From: Cellulomonas sp. URHE0023
GTDB taxonomy: Bacteria; Actinomycetota; Actinomycetes; Actinomycetales; Cellulomonadaceae
Assembly (NCBI RefSeq): GCF_000688475.1
Contig: NZ_JIAN01000005.1
Span: forward strand, 124,001 to 188,000
DNA: 64,000 nt
Direction: 5' to 3'
Below, in pieces: positions 16,180 to 25,020 of this stretch. Made by a program: the position numbers and the translations under genes. Position 1 is the first letter of the stretch; every line of letters starts with the position of its first letter. The notes under the pieces are model-generated. The model did not search any database. It saw only the letters and a list, made by a program, of their open reading frames with translations, and was not told the origin of the DNA.

Positions 16180-19146
16180 TCACGGTGTCGGGTTCAGCCG
16201 AGCCTCGGCCGCGAGCGCCGCGTCGATGGCCGAGTCGAGGCTCTTCTGCGCGTCTCCGTAGGCCGCGAAGTCGCCGATCGCCAGGGCGGCCTGACCGTCC
16301 TGGATCGCCTTGTTCGCCTGCTGGAGCGCCTTGGTGAGGTCGTCTCGGGCCTGCGCCTGGTCCCCGGCTCCGCCGCCGTCGCCGGTCGTCGGCGGCTCGG
16401 GGGTCGGGGTGGGCGTCGGTTCACCGGCGCCCGGATCGGTCCCTGCGTCGCCGGCATCGGCCCCGGAGTCGCCGCCGAACACCTGGTCGAGGGCGCCGTC
16501 GAGCGTGTCCGCGAACCCGATGTTCTCGCCGAAGCCGACGAGCACGCGCTGCAGGGTCGGGTACGTGGTGCCCGTGGCCGCTTGGACGTACACCGGCTGG
16601 ACGTACAGCAGCCCTCCGCCGACGGGCAGCGTCAGCAGGTTTCCGCGACGCACCTTGGAGTCTCCGCGCCCCAGGATGTTGAGCTCGTTGGAGACCGTGG
16701 GGTCGGACGTGAAGTTGTTGTTCATCTGCCCGGGCCCGGGCACGGTCGAGTCTCGCGGCAGCTCGAGCAGCCGCAGCTTGCCGTAGTCGGCCGACGGCTT
16801 GCCCGCCTCGCTCCCCGCGTCTGCGTCGACCGCCAGGTAGCCCGTCATCACGTTGCGCGCGTTCTCACCGCGAGGGATGAACGTCGACATCAGCGAGAAC
16901 TTCGCCTCGGGCTGGTCGGGCATCTGCAGGGTCAGGTAGTACGGCGGCTGGGGAACCGTGACGGTGCTCGTCGGGTCGTCCGGGTTGTTCCAGAAGTCGT
17001 TCCCCGAGAAGAACTGGACCGAGTCGGTGACGTGGTACTGCGTGAGGAGGTTGCGCTGCACCTTGAACAGGTCCTCGGGGTAGCGCAGGTGCGCCATCGT
17101 GGCACCGTCGATCTCCGTGATGGGCTTGAGCGACGTCGGGAAGGTCTTGGACCACGCCTTGAGGATCGGGTCCTTGGCGTCCCAGGCGTAGAGCGTGACC
17201 GAGCCGTCATAGGCGTCGACGGTGGCCTTCACGGAGTTGCGGATGTAGTTGACGCTCTTGGGCTGCAACGCCTGGATCGTGTCGGAGGTCTCCGTGAGCG
17301 AGTCGGTCGTCGCAGCGTCGAGCGAGCGTGACGCCGAGTACGGGTACTGGTCCGTCGTCGTGTAGCCGTCGATGATCCACTTGACCCGTCCGTCGATCAC
17401 CGCGGGGTACACGCGGCCGTCGAGCGTCAGGTACGGGGCGACCTTCTGCACGCGCTCGCGTGGGTCGCGGTCGTAGAGGATCTGCGAGTCGGACGTCACC
17501 CGGTCGGAGAACAGCATGTTGCCCTGCCCGAACTTCAGCGTGTAGAGCAGCTTGTTCAGCGGGTTGCCGATGCTCGGACCTGCGCTGACCGTCTGCGTCG
17601 GGAAGGCCGTGTTCACGGCTCCCGATGCCTCGTCGTCCGGGTAGTCGAGCTCCCAGCCCTTCGAGCCTGCCGGGGCACCGACGATCGAGTACTCGGGCGA
17701 CTTCGGGCTGAAGTAGATGCGCGGCTCGTACGGGCCCATGTCACCCGTGGACGGGATGCCTCCCTCCCAGAAGTCGGGGGCGCCACGGGCGGCCGTCGTG
17801 TTGCCGAACGCCGCGACCACACCGAAGCCGTGCGTGTAGACGGTCGCGTCGTTGGTCCAGTTGCGCTGCTGCGTGTCCAGGCCGGCCAGGTCGAGCTCAC
17901 GGACGGCGATCACGGTGTCGCGGCTCTCGCCGTTGACCTCGTAGCGGTCGACCGCGAGCGAGTCAGGGAAGTCGTAGAACCCGCGGATCTGCTGCAGCTG
18001 CTTGAACGACGGGCTGACCACCTGCGGGTCGAGCAGACGGATCGACGCGGTCGTCTCGGCGTCCTGGCGCAGAGCGAAGGGCTCGGCCGTGACCTTCGCG
18101 GTGTAGTCGGTCTTCTCGACGTCCTCGAGCCCGTACGCCGTCAGCGTCGCGTCGATGTTCCGGGAGATGTACTCCGACTCGGCGTCCTGCTGGTTGGGCT
18201 GCACCTGGAACTTCTGGACCACGGCCGGGTAGATCCCGCCGACGGCGATGGCCGCGACGATCATGAGGCCGACGCCGATCGCCGGCAGGCGCCAGTTCCC
18301 ACGGATCGCTGTGAGGACGAACAGCACCGCGACGAAGACCGCGATGAGCGCCAGGATCAGCTTGGACGGGATGACGGCGTGCACGTCCGTGAACGAGGCG
18401 CCGGCGAACTTGTTGCTCTGGCTCTTGGTGAGGATCGAGTACCTGTCGAGCCAGTAGTTCGCTGCGATCAGCAGCATGATCACCGCCGCGATGACCGACA
18501 GGTGCACGCGGGCCGCCCGGGTGGTCCGGGGTGCCCCACCACGCTGGCCGCCGATCCGCAGACCGCCGTAGAGGTACTGGGTGGCGACGGCGCCGATGCC
18601 CGCGAGCACTGCGACGGCCATGAGGAACGACGCGACGAACCGCAGACCCGGCAGCGTGAACATGTAGAAGCCGAGGTCGATGTTGTACTGCGGGTCGACC
18701 TGGCCGACGGTTCCGCCGTGGATCCACAGCTGGATCGTCGCCCACTGCTGCGACGCTGCCGCCCCGGCGAACAGCCCGAGCACCGCGGGCCCGACGATCA
18801 TCACGAGCCGACGCAGCGGCTCGATGGCCTCGCGGTACTGGTCGAGGTTCGCCTGCTCCTGCGTGGACGGTGCATAGACGGGCCGGGAGCGGTAGCCGTA
18901 GCTGAGGCTCCACCCGACCGCACCCGCCATGACGGCGAACCCGACGACGAACAGGATCAGTCGCGTGCCCCACTCGGTCGCCAGCACCTGTCCGAAGCCG
19001 AGCTGGCGGTACCAGAGCACCTCCGTCCAGACCTGAGCCAGGATCAGAACGACGATCACGAGCACACCGAGCACGATCAGCGTGGGGACGAGCGCTCCAC
19101 GCCGACGCTGACGAGGGGCTGGGCGGGGCGGGCTGGCAGATGTCAC
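16180..19146 (-). CDS. UPF0182 family large membrane protein
   Basis: 988 aa from the GTG at 19146 (GAGGA 10 nt upstream). UPF0182 (Rv3193c-like) proteins have about seven N-terminal helices then a large extracytoplasmic domain; function is not established. Visible are TM segments from LVPTLIVLGVLVIVVLILAQ to about residue 340 and family motifs such as QNQQDAESEYISRNI, NWTNDATVYTHGFGVVAAFG, PRIYFSPKSPEYSIVG and YPEDLFKVQRNLLTQYHV. The C-terminus has an acidic Pro/Thr linker followed by a helical tail rich in Ala/Gln (DLTKALQQANKAIQDGQAAL). Codons further upstream to 19746 belong to an antisense frame over the PPA1309 gene. First gene of the conserved Rv3193c-like block. Confidence 0.95.
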   Translation of the reverse strand: MTSASPPRPAPRQRRRGALVPTLIVLGVLVIVVLILAQVWTEVLWYRQLGFGQVLATEWGTRLILFVVGFAVMAGAVGWSLSYGYRSRPVYAPSTQEQANLDQYREAIEPLRRLVMIVGPAVLGLFAGAAASQQWATIQLWIHGGTVGQVDPQYNIDLGFYMFTLPGLRFVASFLMAVAVLAGIGAVATQYLYGGLRIGGQRGGAPRTTRAARVHLSVIAAVIMLLIAANYWLDRYSILTKSQSNKFAGASFTDVHAVIPSKLILALIAVFVAVLFVLTAIRGNWRLPAIGVGLMIVAAIAVGGIYPAVVQKFQVQPNQQDAESEYISRNIDATLTAYGLEDVEKTDYTAKVTAEPFALRQDAETTASIRLLDPQVVSPSFKQLQQIRGFYDFPDSLAVDRYEVNGESRDTVIAVRELDLAGLDTQQRNWTNDATVYTHGFGVVAAFGNTTAARGAPDFWEGGIPSTGDMGPYEPRIYFSPKSPEYSIVGAPAGSKGWELDYPDDEASGAVNTAFPTQTVSAGPSIGNPLNKLLYTLKFGQGNMLFSDRVTSDSQILYDRDPRERVQKVAPYLTLDGRVYPAVIDGRVKWIIDGYTTTDQYPYSASRSLDAATTDSLTETSDTIQALQPKSVNYIRNSVKATVDAYDGSVTLYAWDAKDPILKAWSKTFPTSLKPITEIDGATMAHLRYPEDLFKVQRNLLTQYHVTDSVQFFSGNDFWNNPDDPTSTVTVPQPPYYLTLQMPDQPEAKFSLMSTFIPRGENARNVMTGYLAVDADAGSEAGKPSADYGKLRLLELPRDSTVPGPGQMNNNFTSDPTVSNELNILGRGDSKVRRGNLLTLPVGGGLLYVQPVYVQAATGTTYPTLQRVLVGFGENIGFADTLDGALDQVFGGDSGADAGDAGTDPGAGEPTPTPTPEPPTTGDGGGAGDQAQARDDLTKALQQANKAIQDGQAALAIGDFAAYGDAQKSLDSAIDAALAAEARLNPTP

Positions 19147-19296
19147 GGTGCTGCGATCCTCGTCTTCGGCGGCGAAACGTGGTGTGCGGGTCAGGCGTTC
19201 CAGCAGGTGAGGCAGGTCTGGCACGGTACCGGACCGGACCAATCCGGACGGACTCGCCGGGTGAACCGCTCGAACCCTGAACGCGCCGCTCGGTGT

Positions 19297-19338
19297 CCGG
19301 GTTCCCGCCGTTACCGGTTCGAGTCCCGGCGGGCCCGG
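19297..19338 (+). other. hairpin upstream of the PPA1309 start
   Basis: Stem CCGGG-CCCGCCG / CGGCGGG-CCCGG (12 bp, 2-nt bulge) with a 16-nt loop, ending 15 nt before the GTG at 19354. It could occlude initiation of the PPA1309 gene or act in the divergent control region. No direct regulatory evidence. Confidence 0.4.
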
Positions 19339-19353
19339 ATGCGACGATGAGGC

Positions 19354-19905
19354 GTGACCGAACCAGTCCTGGACCCCGCCGTGATCGCCCTGGCCCAATC
19401 CGTTCTCGAGATCGAGCAGCACGTCGCCGACGCCGGGTGGGACGGACCAGTCCGGGTGTTCGCGCTGGTCCGGACGCAGGAGGCGCTCCTGACCGAGCCC
19501 GGGCTCGCCGCGCAGCTCGACCCGTCCGTGCTCGCGGCCGCGACCGCGCAGCCATGGCACCTGACCTCGATCGAGCAGGAGGACCTGCCGGCCGCACCGG
19601 ACCTGGAGACGCTGCTCGCCGGTCTGTCGTGGCCGGAGACGGTCGACGGGATGGCCGTCACCGTCGAACGCGTCGTGCTCCCGCCCGCCGCCGAGGAGGC
19701 CATGCCGCAGGAGCCGGCCGCGGCACTGGAGTACCTGCTCGCCCACCCCGAGCGCCAGGACGTGCGGCTCGCGGTCGGGGCCCTGCGGGGCGGACCGTCG
19801 TGGTGCGCGGTGCGCATGCGCGCCAACGACGACTCCCAGCAGGTCGGCCAGGGACCCGACCTCGTGCCCGGGCTCGTCGCGGCGGTGCGCTCGACGTTCG
19901 CCTGA
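19354..19905 (+). CDS. PPA1309 family protein
   Basis: 183 aa. Matches the actinobacterial PPA1309 pattern: VIALAQSVLEIEQHVADAGWDGPVRVFALVRT at the N-terminus, QPWHLTSIEQEDLP, then ERVVLPPAAEEAMP and VRLAVGALRGGPSWCAVRMR. Function is unknown; it is consistently found beside UPF0182 in this phylum. Start GTG 19354 with GATGAGG just upstream. It is divergent from UPF0182 and ends 1 bp before the stop of the convergent Lon-type protease, with no hairpin between, so the two 3' ends probably overlap as antisense transcripts. Confidence 0.88.
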   Translation: MTEPVLDPAVIALAQSVLEIEQHVADAGWDGPVRVFALVRTQEALLTEPGLAAQLDPSVLAAATAQPWHLTSIEQEDLPAAPDLETLLAGLSWPETVDGMAVTVERVVLPPAAEEAMPQEPAAALEYLLAHPERQDVRLAVGALRGGPSWCAVRMRANDDSQQVGQGPDLVPGLVAAVRSTFA

Positions 19906-19906
19906 G

Positions 19907-21028
19907 CTACGAGGCGCAGGTGGGCAAGGTGTCGCCCGCGCCCGCGCCGATCGCCGTGACTGCCTCCCGGGCCTCGTGCAGCGTGGAGATCTTCGCGACG
20001 CGCAGCCCGTCCGGCACGTGCCCGATCACGTCGTCGCAGTTGGACGACGGCGCCAGGAACCACGTCGCACCGTCGCGCTTGGCGCCGGCCAGCTTCTGCC
20101 GTATCCCGCCGATCGCGCCGACGTCGCCGTTGACGTCGATCGTGCCCGTGCCGGCGATGTCCTTGCCGCCCGTCTCGTCCTCGGGCGTCATCTTGTCGAT
20201 GATCCCGAGCGCGAACATCGTGCCGGCGCTCGGGCCGCCGATGTCGTCGATGCTGATCTTCACGTCGACCGGGAACTCGAACGACGGGTCGATGAAGATG
20301 CCGATCTGAGCCGTTCCGTCGTCCTTGGTGCCCGTGACGATCGGCACGTCGAGGTTCTCCCCGTGCCTCCTGACCGTCAAGGTGATCGTCGAGCCCGGCT
20401 CGACGCCGGCCAGGTGGTCCAGCAGGGTCGTGTAGTCCGGCACGGTGATCCCGTCGATGGCGACGATCACGTCGCCCTTCTCGACCTTGCCGTGAGCGTC
20501 GGAGCCTTCGACGGTGCCCGCGATGACGAGCGTCGCCGGGACCTCGTAGCCGAGCTCGGTCAGGGCGGCGACCGTCGCGTTCTCCTGCGAGGAGACCATC
20601 TCGGCGTTGTTGGTCTCGTCGAGCTCGTCCTGTGAGGTGTCCGGGGGGTACAGCAGCTCGACGGGAACGACGACCGACGTCGGGGACACCCAGCCGGACA
20701 CCACGTCCCGGACGGTGGACGGGAAGCCCGGACCGCCCGTCCCGGACACGGTGGTCAGCCGCAGCTCACCCGTCGTCGGAAAGGTCTCGGCACCGCTGAT
20801 CTCGATGAGCGGGGTGCCGTCGTGCTCGCCCAGGACGTTGCGCGTGGGCCCGGGACTGTTCACCGCGTACGGCGTCGGCAGCACGATCAGTACCGCCAGG
20901 AGCACCGCCGACGAGAGCATCCCGACCGAGAGCATGATCGAGCGAGGGCTGGTGCGAGGTGCCTGTTCGTCGTAGACGTACGACGAGCCGGTCTCAGGTT
21001 CAGAAGGCAGGGGGGGCTGCTCGAGCAC
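19907..21028 (-). CDS. membrane-anchored PDZ/Lon-type serine protease (YlbL family)
   Basis: 373 aa. One N-terminal transmembrane helix (IMLSVGMLSSAVLLAVLIVLP), a PDZ domain about residues 165-235 (GKVEKGDVIVAIDGITV) and a C-terminal Lon protease domain with the Ser-Lys dyad: S267 in GGPSAGTMFALGI and K312 in IGGIRQKLAGAK. Corresponds in family and position to Rv3194c. The active domain lies outside the membrane. Substrates are unknown. Start GTG 21028; a GGGGAT lies 10 nt upstream. Tail-to-tail with PPA1309. Confidence 0.93.
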   Translation of the reverse strand: MLEQPPLPSEPETGSSYVYDEQAPRTSPRSIMLSVGMLSSAVLLAVLIVLPTPYAVNSPGPTRNVLGEHDGTPLIEISGAETFPTTGELRLTTVSGTGGPGFPSTVRDVVSGWVSPTSVVVPVELLYPPDTSQDELDETNNAEMVSSQENATVAALTELGYEVPATLVIAGTVEGSDAHGKVEKGDVIVAIDGITVPDYTTLLDHLAGVEPGSTITLTVRRHGENLDVPIVTGTKDDGTAQIGIFIDPSFEFPVDVKISIDDIGGPSAGTMFALGIIDKMTPEDETGGKDIAGTGTIDVNGDVGAIGGIRQKLAGAKRDGATWFLAPSSNCDDVIGHVPDGLRVAKISTLHEAREAVTAIGAGAGDTLPTCAS

Positions 21029-21055
21029 CCGCTGATCATCCCCTACCCCGGCGCG

Positions 21056-22150
21056 TCAGCGTCCCCGGCGCGCTCGCGCCTGGCGCCACACGGCCGCGGT
21101 GCCGACGAAGGCGACGGCCGCACCGGCCGCACCGATCGCCGCCGCGTCCCGGGAGCCCAGACGCCGGCCCGCCACGGCCACCCGACCCTGGACGCCCTCG
21201 AGCAGCACGTCCAGGCACTGCGCGCTCGACCAGCGCGGAGCCCAGCCCGCCGCACGCAGCCGGTCCGACGCCACGGTCCACGGATAGACCACGAAGGCCA
21301 GCTCCGCGGCGGGCGAGGGCAGCACACCCACCTTGTGCAGTCGCTCCGCGGTGCCGAACGCGGTGGTCGCCGCCAGCTCGATCCTGCGCATCCCGGCGGC
21401 TCGCTCCACCTGCTCGGGCTCGAGCACGTCCGTCGCGCCGACCGTCAGCGGCCCGACGAGCCCGTGCTCCACGGCGAACCCGGCGGCCGCCACGACGTCC
21501 TCGACGTGCACGAACTGCCACGTCCGCACCGCGCCCCGCACGGTCAGCAGTCGTGGCGCCTCGAAGTGCCGCGTGACGAACGTGTCGACGCCGACGCCGG
21601 CCAGGGCAGCCGGTCGCAGGACGGTGATCCGTGGGCTCGCGCGTCGGGCGCCTCGCTCGAGCACGGCCTCCATGGCGAGCAGGTCACCGACGAGGCCGCC
21701 CAGAGAGGCCTCGTCGAACGTGGCGACCGCGGTGCCGTCGTGGATCTCCGGGCGGTCGGGCCACGCTCCGTGCACGGTCGCCGACGAGATGGCGACGAGG
21801 TGCGTGACCTTGGCCGCACGCGCGGCGGCCAGCGTGCGCTGCGTGTGGGCGACGATCGCCTTCTGCCGATCGTGCGCGCCTCGGCTGCCCGTCGAGGCCA
21901 GATCACCAGTGTGCCCGACGAGGACCACCACCGACGCACCGTCGAGCAGGTGCTGGGCGCCCTGCGACGGAAGCTCCTCGACCGCGCGCACCGTACCCGG
22001 CCACCCGGCCGCGACTGCCCGTGCGACCGGGCCGCGCCCGACGACCACCACGACCGTCTCGGCGTCCGTGGGCAGCGCCGTCTCGCCATGCCGTGGGCTG
22101 CGGCGCGGGCCGACCCGCGTGCTGCGCCCTGAGCGAACCTGCTCCCCCAC
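21056..22150 (-). CDS. NAD(P)-dependent epimerase/SDR-like protein
   Basis: 364 aa. An extended-SDR/epimerase-like Rossmann protein: VVVVVGRGPVARAVAAGWPG near the N-terminus, VVVLVGHTG, HLVAISSATVHGAWPD in the catalytic Ser region, and WQFVHVEDVVAAAGFAVEHGL near 220. The glycine-rich loop is GRGPVA rather than GxxGxxG, and no clear YxxxK is visible, so it may be atypical or catalytically altered. The C-terminus ends in a possible TM helix (AAAIGAAGAAVAFVGTAAVW) and Arg-rich tail. The GTG at 22150 is the longest start; residues 1-30 look unstructured and a later start is possible. Probably co-transcribed with the Lon-type protease downstream. Confidence 0.7.
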   Translation of the reverse strand: MGEQVRSGRSTRVGPRRSPRHGETALPTDAETVVVVVGRGPVARAVAAGWPGTVRAVEELPSQGAQHLLDGASVVVLVGHTGDLASTGSRGAHDRQKAIVAHTQRTLAAARAAKVTHLVAISSATVHGAWPDRPEIHDGTAVATFDEASLGGLVGDLLAMEAVLERGARRASPRITVLRPAALAGVGVDTFVTRHFEAPRLLTVRGAVRTWQFVHVEDVVAAAGFAVEHGLVGPLTVGATDVLEPEQVERAAGMRRIELAATTAFGTAERLHKVGVLPSPAAELAFVVYPWTVASDRLRAAGWAPRWSSAQCLDVLLEGVQGRVAVAGRRLGSRDAAAIGAAGAAVAFVGTAAVWRQARARRGR

Positions 22151-22230
22151 TGTTCCCCGTTCTCGCCGCTGCTTCGTTACCGTGGATCGCAGCCGGCGCC
22201 ATCGTCGCAGGTCCTTCCAGGGAGGTCATT

Positions 22231-23613
22231 GTGAGCCCCGACAACTCGGCCGTGCCAGGCGACGGCGTCCCTGCGTGGGAGCAGATGATGCGCGCCATGC
22301 TGGGCGACGGCGCCGACGACGCGATCCGCGAGCTCCAGTCGCGCGGTTTCGACCCCGCAGCCATGGCTGCGGCGTCCGGCCTGCCCGACGACCCGGCGGC
22401 GCTCCAGCAGGTCGTCGCCCAGGTCCAGGCGCTGCTGTCGGCCTCCGGCGACGAACCCGTCAACTGGCAGATGGCCCACGACCTGGCCCGCCAGCAGGCC
22501 GCCGCAGGCGGGGACCCGTCGCTGACGGCTCAGCAGTCGAAGCAGGTGCTCGACGCCCTGGCGGTAGCGGAGCTGTGGCTCGACGCCGCCACCGAGCTAC
22601 CACCGTCGACCGGCACGCCGCACGCCTGGAGCCGAGCCGAGTGGGTCGAGGCGACCCTGCCCACCTGGCGCACGCTGACCGAGCCGGTCGCGTCCTCGCT
22701 GTCGTCCGCGCTCGTCTCGGCCCTCGGCGGCTCCCTGCCGCTCGGCCTCGATGACTCGGAGGTCCCGGGGCTCGACGCCGGGAACCTGCTTCGCCAGCTC
22801 GGGTCGGCGGTGTTCGGCATGCAGGTCGGTCAGGCCGCCGGAACTCTGGCGCACGACGTGTTCGGCACCACAGACATCGGTCTGCCTCTGCTCGACCAGC
22901 CGACACCCGCCCTCGTGGCTGCGAACGTCGACGCGTTCGCCGAAGGCCTCGACGCACCGGCCGACGAGGTCCGCCTCTTCCTGGCCCTGCGGGAGGCCGC
23001 CGCGACACGGTTGTTCACGCACGTGCCGTGGCTTCGTTCGCACCTGCTCTCGACGGTCGAGACCTACGCGCGCGGCATCACGATCGACGTGGACCAGCTC
23101 GAGGAGGCCGTCTCCTCGATCGACCCCACCGACGCCGCCGCGCTGCAGCAGGCGCTGTCCGGCGGCGTGTTCGCCCCGCACACCACCCCCGAGCAGGTCG
23201 CCGCGCTCGAACGGCTCGAGACGGCGTTGGCGCTCGTCGAGGGCTGGGTCGACGAGGTGGCGTCCAACGCGGCGCTTCCACACCTGCCGCACACGATGGC
23301 GCTGCGCGAGATGATCCGCCGTCGCCGCGCCGCGGGCGGGCCGGCCGAGCAGACGTTCGCCAACCTCGTGGGTCTCGAGCTGCGGCCTCGCCGGCTGCGG
23401 GACGCGGCCGCGCTGTGGGCTCAGATCGCCCGGGACAACGGGGCCGCAGCGCGCGACGCCGTCTGGGACCACCCCGACCTGCTCCCCGGCACCGAGGACC
23501 TGGACGACCCGTCCGGGTACGCCGCACGCAGGGCGACAGCGGTCGACGACGCGGCGGAGGTCGACCGCGCGCTCGCCGAGATCCTCGGCGAGGAGCCGGG
23601 CGAGCAGGCGTAG
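22231..23613 (+). CDS. DUF2342 'zinc-dependent metalloprotease' family protein
   Basis: 460 aa from the GTG at 22231 with GGGAGG 5 nt upstream. Matches the actinobacterial DUF2342/zincin_2 family (Rv3195 position) by AWEQMMRAMLG at the N-terminus, GSAVFGMQVGQAAGTLAHDVFG, ALREAAATRLFTHVPWL, LERLETALALVEGWVDEVA and LVGLELRPRRLRDAAALW. Despite the family name, no HExxH is visible and the EGW segment lacks the EGH histidine I associate with zincin members, so protease activity is doubtful here. The 3' end (ILGEEPGEQA-stop) is the first unit of a decayed tandem repeat that continues to 23775. Confidence 0.88.
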   Translation: MSPDNSAVPGDGVPAWEQMMRAMLGDGADDAIRELQSRGFDPAAMAAASGLPDDPAALQQVVAQVQALLSASGDEPVNWQMAHDLARQQAAAGGDPSLTAQQSKQVLDALAVAELWLDAATELPPSTGTPHAWSRAEWVEATLPTWRTLTEPVASSLSSALVSALGGSLPLGLDDSEVPGLDAGNLLRQLGSAVFGMQVGQAAGTLAHDVFGTTDIGLPLLDQPTPALVAANVDAFAEGLDAPADEVRLFLALREAAATRLFTHVPWLRSHLLSTVETYARGITIDVDQLEEAVSSIDPTDAAALQQALSGGVFAPHTTPEQVAALERLETALALVEGWVDEVASNAALPHLPHTMALREMIRRRRAAGGPAEQTFANLVGLELRPRRLRDAAALWAQIARDNGAAARDAVWDHPDLLPGTEDLDDPSGYAARRATAVDDAAEVDRALAEILGEEPGEQA

Positions 23614-23775
23614 CGGCGGCGGACTCTCGCCGAGATCATCGGCGAAGGGCCGGGCGAGCAGGCGTAGCGGCGCCCGTCCGCTCGCGGAGATCGTCGGCGA
23701 AGGGCCGGGCGAGCGGCGCCCGTCCGCTCGCGGAGATCGTCGACGAGGGGCCGGGCCAGCAGGCGTGGCGGCGCA
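23572..23775. repeat. four-unit imperfect tandem repeat at a gene 3' end
   Basis: Units start near 23572, 23626, 23681 and 23727 (periods 54, 55, 46 bp). Each begins CTCGCCGAG or CTCGCGGAG and continues through GGGCCGGGCGAGCAGGCG. The first unit encodes the last residues and stop of the DUF2342 protein; the second repeats the TAG, the third has lost a short segment including it and the fourth reads TGG there. They look like an old tandem duplication of the gene end. The remaining gap to 23880 shows nothing else. Confidence 0.85.
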
Positions 23776-23880
23776 CGAAGGCGTCGCCGGGCGACCACCT
23801 CGCGTGAACCGGGCGAGAACTGTGCACTGGGCGCGAGCGCAGCCGACCGGCCGGGCGTGTCCCGTTGATCGACCGGACCG

Positions 23881-24522
23881 TCAGGCGCCGTCGCCGAACA
23901 ACGTCTCGCTGAACTCCTCGTCCAGGGTGCGCGAGTCCTCGGCATCCAGGACCGCGTCGTCGTCCGACGTGTCACCGTCCGGCCGGTCCTCGTCTGCCAG
24001 GTCGTCACCGGGTCGGTCCCCGCGGTAGGCGTACCCCTCGAGGAAGCCCCGCGCCCGGGCCGTGCGTGGGTAGGTGTCGAGCTCAGCCCAGAACTCAGGC
24101 CCGTGCCCCGCGTGCAGCAGGTGCGCGAGCTCGTGCAGCAGCACATAGTCCAGCACCCAGCGCGGCATCCCTCGGACGCGGTCGGAGATGCGGATCGTGC
24201 CGTCAGTGGGCGTGCACGATCCCCACCGACGGCCCTGGTTGGTGGCCCACCGCACACTCGTGGGGACCGCGCGGCCGCCCAGGTAGCGGGTCGAGAGGTC
24301 CAGAGCGCGCGCCGAGAGCTCGACGTCGGACGGTTTGCGGCGTCGCTCCTGCGTCTCCAGCCGGGTGAGCATCCGCTCGACCCACTCGCGCTCCTGCGCC
24401 CGCGTGAACCGGGCGGGAACGGCGACGATCGTGCGGTCGCCCTCGCGCCACGCCGAGACGGTGCGCACCCGCTTGCGCGACCGACGGATCTCGACCTGGG
24501 ACAGGTCCTGAGTAGACGCCAC
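23881..24522 (-). CDS. YgjP-like/M48-type metallopeptidase domain protein
   Basis: 213 aa. Zinc peptidase of the DUF45/YgjP type: RWGSCTPTDGTIRIS at about 99-113 and H130-ELAHLLHAGHGPEFW, giving HExxH with a third ligand H140. Proteins of this fold are minigluzincins of unknown substrate; a DNA-protein crosslink role is known only for the distantly related SprT group. The C-terminal 40 residues are acidic (DEDRPDGDTSDDDAVLD). GTG start at 24522 without a clear SD. It converges with the DUF2342 gene and is divergent from the DUF5679 gene. Confidence 0.9.
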   Translation of the reverse strand: MASTQDLSQVEIRRSRKRVRTVSAWREGDRTIVAVPARFTRAQEREWVERMLTRLETQERRRKPSDVELSARALDLSTRYLGGRAVPTSVRWATNQGRRWGSCTPTDGTIRISDRVRGMPRWVLDYVLLHELAHLLHAGHGPEFWAELDTYPRTARARGFLEGYAYRGDRPGDDLADEDRPDGDTSDDDAVLDAEDSRTLDEEFSETLFGDGA

Positions 24523-24712
24523 CCGTCAACGCTAGCGTGGCGGTCCCACAGCGGCGGATTCGCCGTGCCGACACGGCGAGTCCCGCGAGATCTCGGCGAT
24601 CTGAGCAGGTCCGGCCACTACTGTGAACGACGCGCGGGCGTCGGTGCACCACCACGTCCGGCCGCCGGCCGGCGGAATCCCGGTCCGGTGCACGACACCG
24701 AGGGAGGCCACC

Positions 24713-24871
24713 ATGGCGGAGACGTATTCGGGCGAGTTCTACTGCGTCAAGTGCAAGGAGAAGCGCGAGGCCGAGGGCGACGTCGTCATCTCGGAGTCGG
24801 GTCGACGCATGGCGAAGGCCGTCTGTCCGGTTTGCGGCACCAAGCTGAACCGGATCCTCGGCAAGGCCTGA
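24713..24871 (+). CDS. DUF5679 small zinc-ribbon protein
   Basis: 52 aa with GGGAGG 5 nt before the ATG at 24713. Two CxxC pairs (FYCVKCKEKREAEG and AVCPVCGTKLNRILGK) form a treble zinc-ribbon. The sequence after the second pair (GTKLNRILGK) is typical of DUF5679. Function unknown; probably nucleic-acid or ribosome associated by analogy with other minimal zinc ribbons. Conserved beside whiB7/uvrD2 in many actinobacteria (recollection, not verified). Confidence 0.85.
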   Translation: MAETYSGEFYCVKCKEKREAEGDVVISESGRRMAKAVCPVCGTKLNRILGKA

Positions 24872-25020
24872 TCGCAGCAGCTACGCCCACGGGGCATCGT
24901 CCGTGCGGACGGTGCCCTTCGGCGTGTCTGGGCGCGCACTGCACCTGGGCCTGCGGCACCGACGGGCGGCTCTGTGGATGACCCGCTCCTCGCGTCCGGA
25001 CGACGTGCCAAAGTCCACGG

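Noticed and set aside
19311-19338. tRNA-like T-arm (GGTTCGAGTCCC)
   Set aside because: No acceptor, D- or anticodon arms; T-stem has mismatches. It is part of the hairpin upstream of PPA1309.
19147-19746. Extension of the UPF0182 frame to 19746
   Set aside because: Antisense to PPA1309; a membrane-protein start with SD is at 19146.
23636-24257. Long minus-strand frames over the repeat region
   Set aside because: They follow GC-skewed shadow frames of the DUF2342 gene and YgjP-like gene; no start with SD and no homology.
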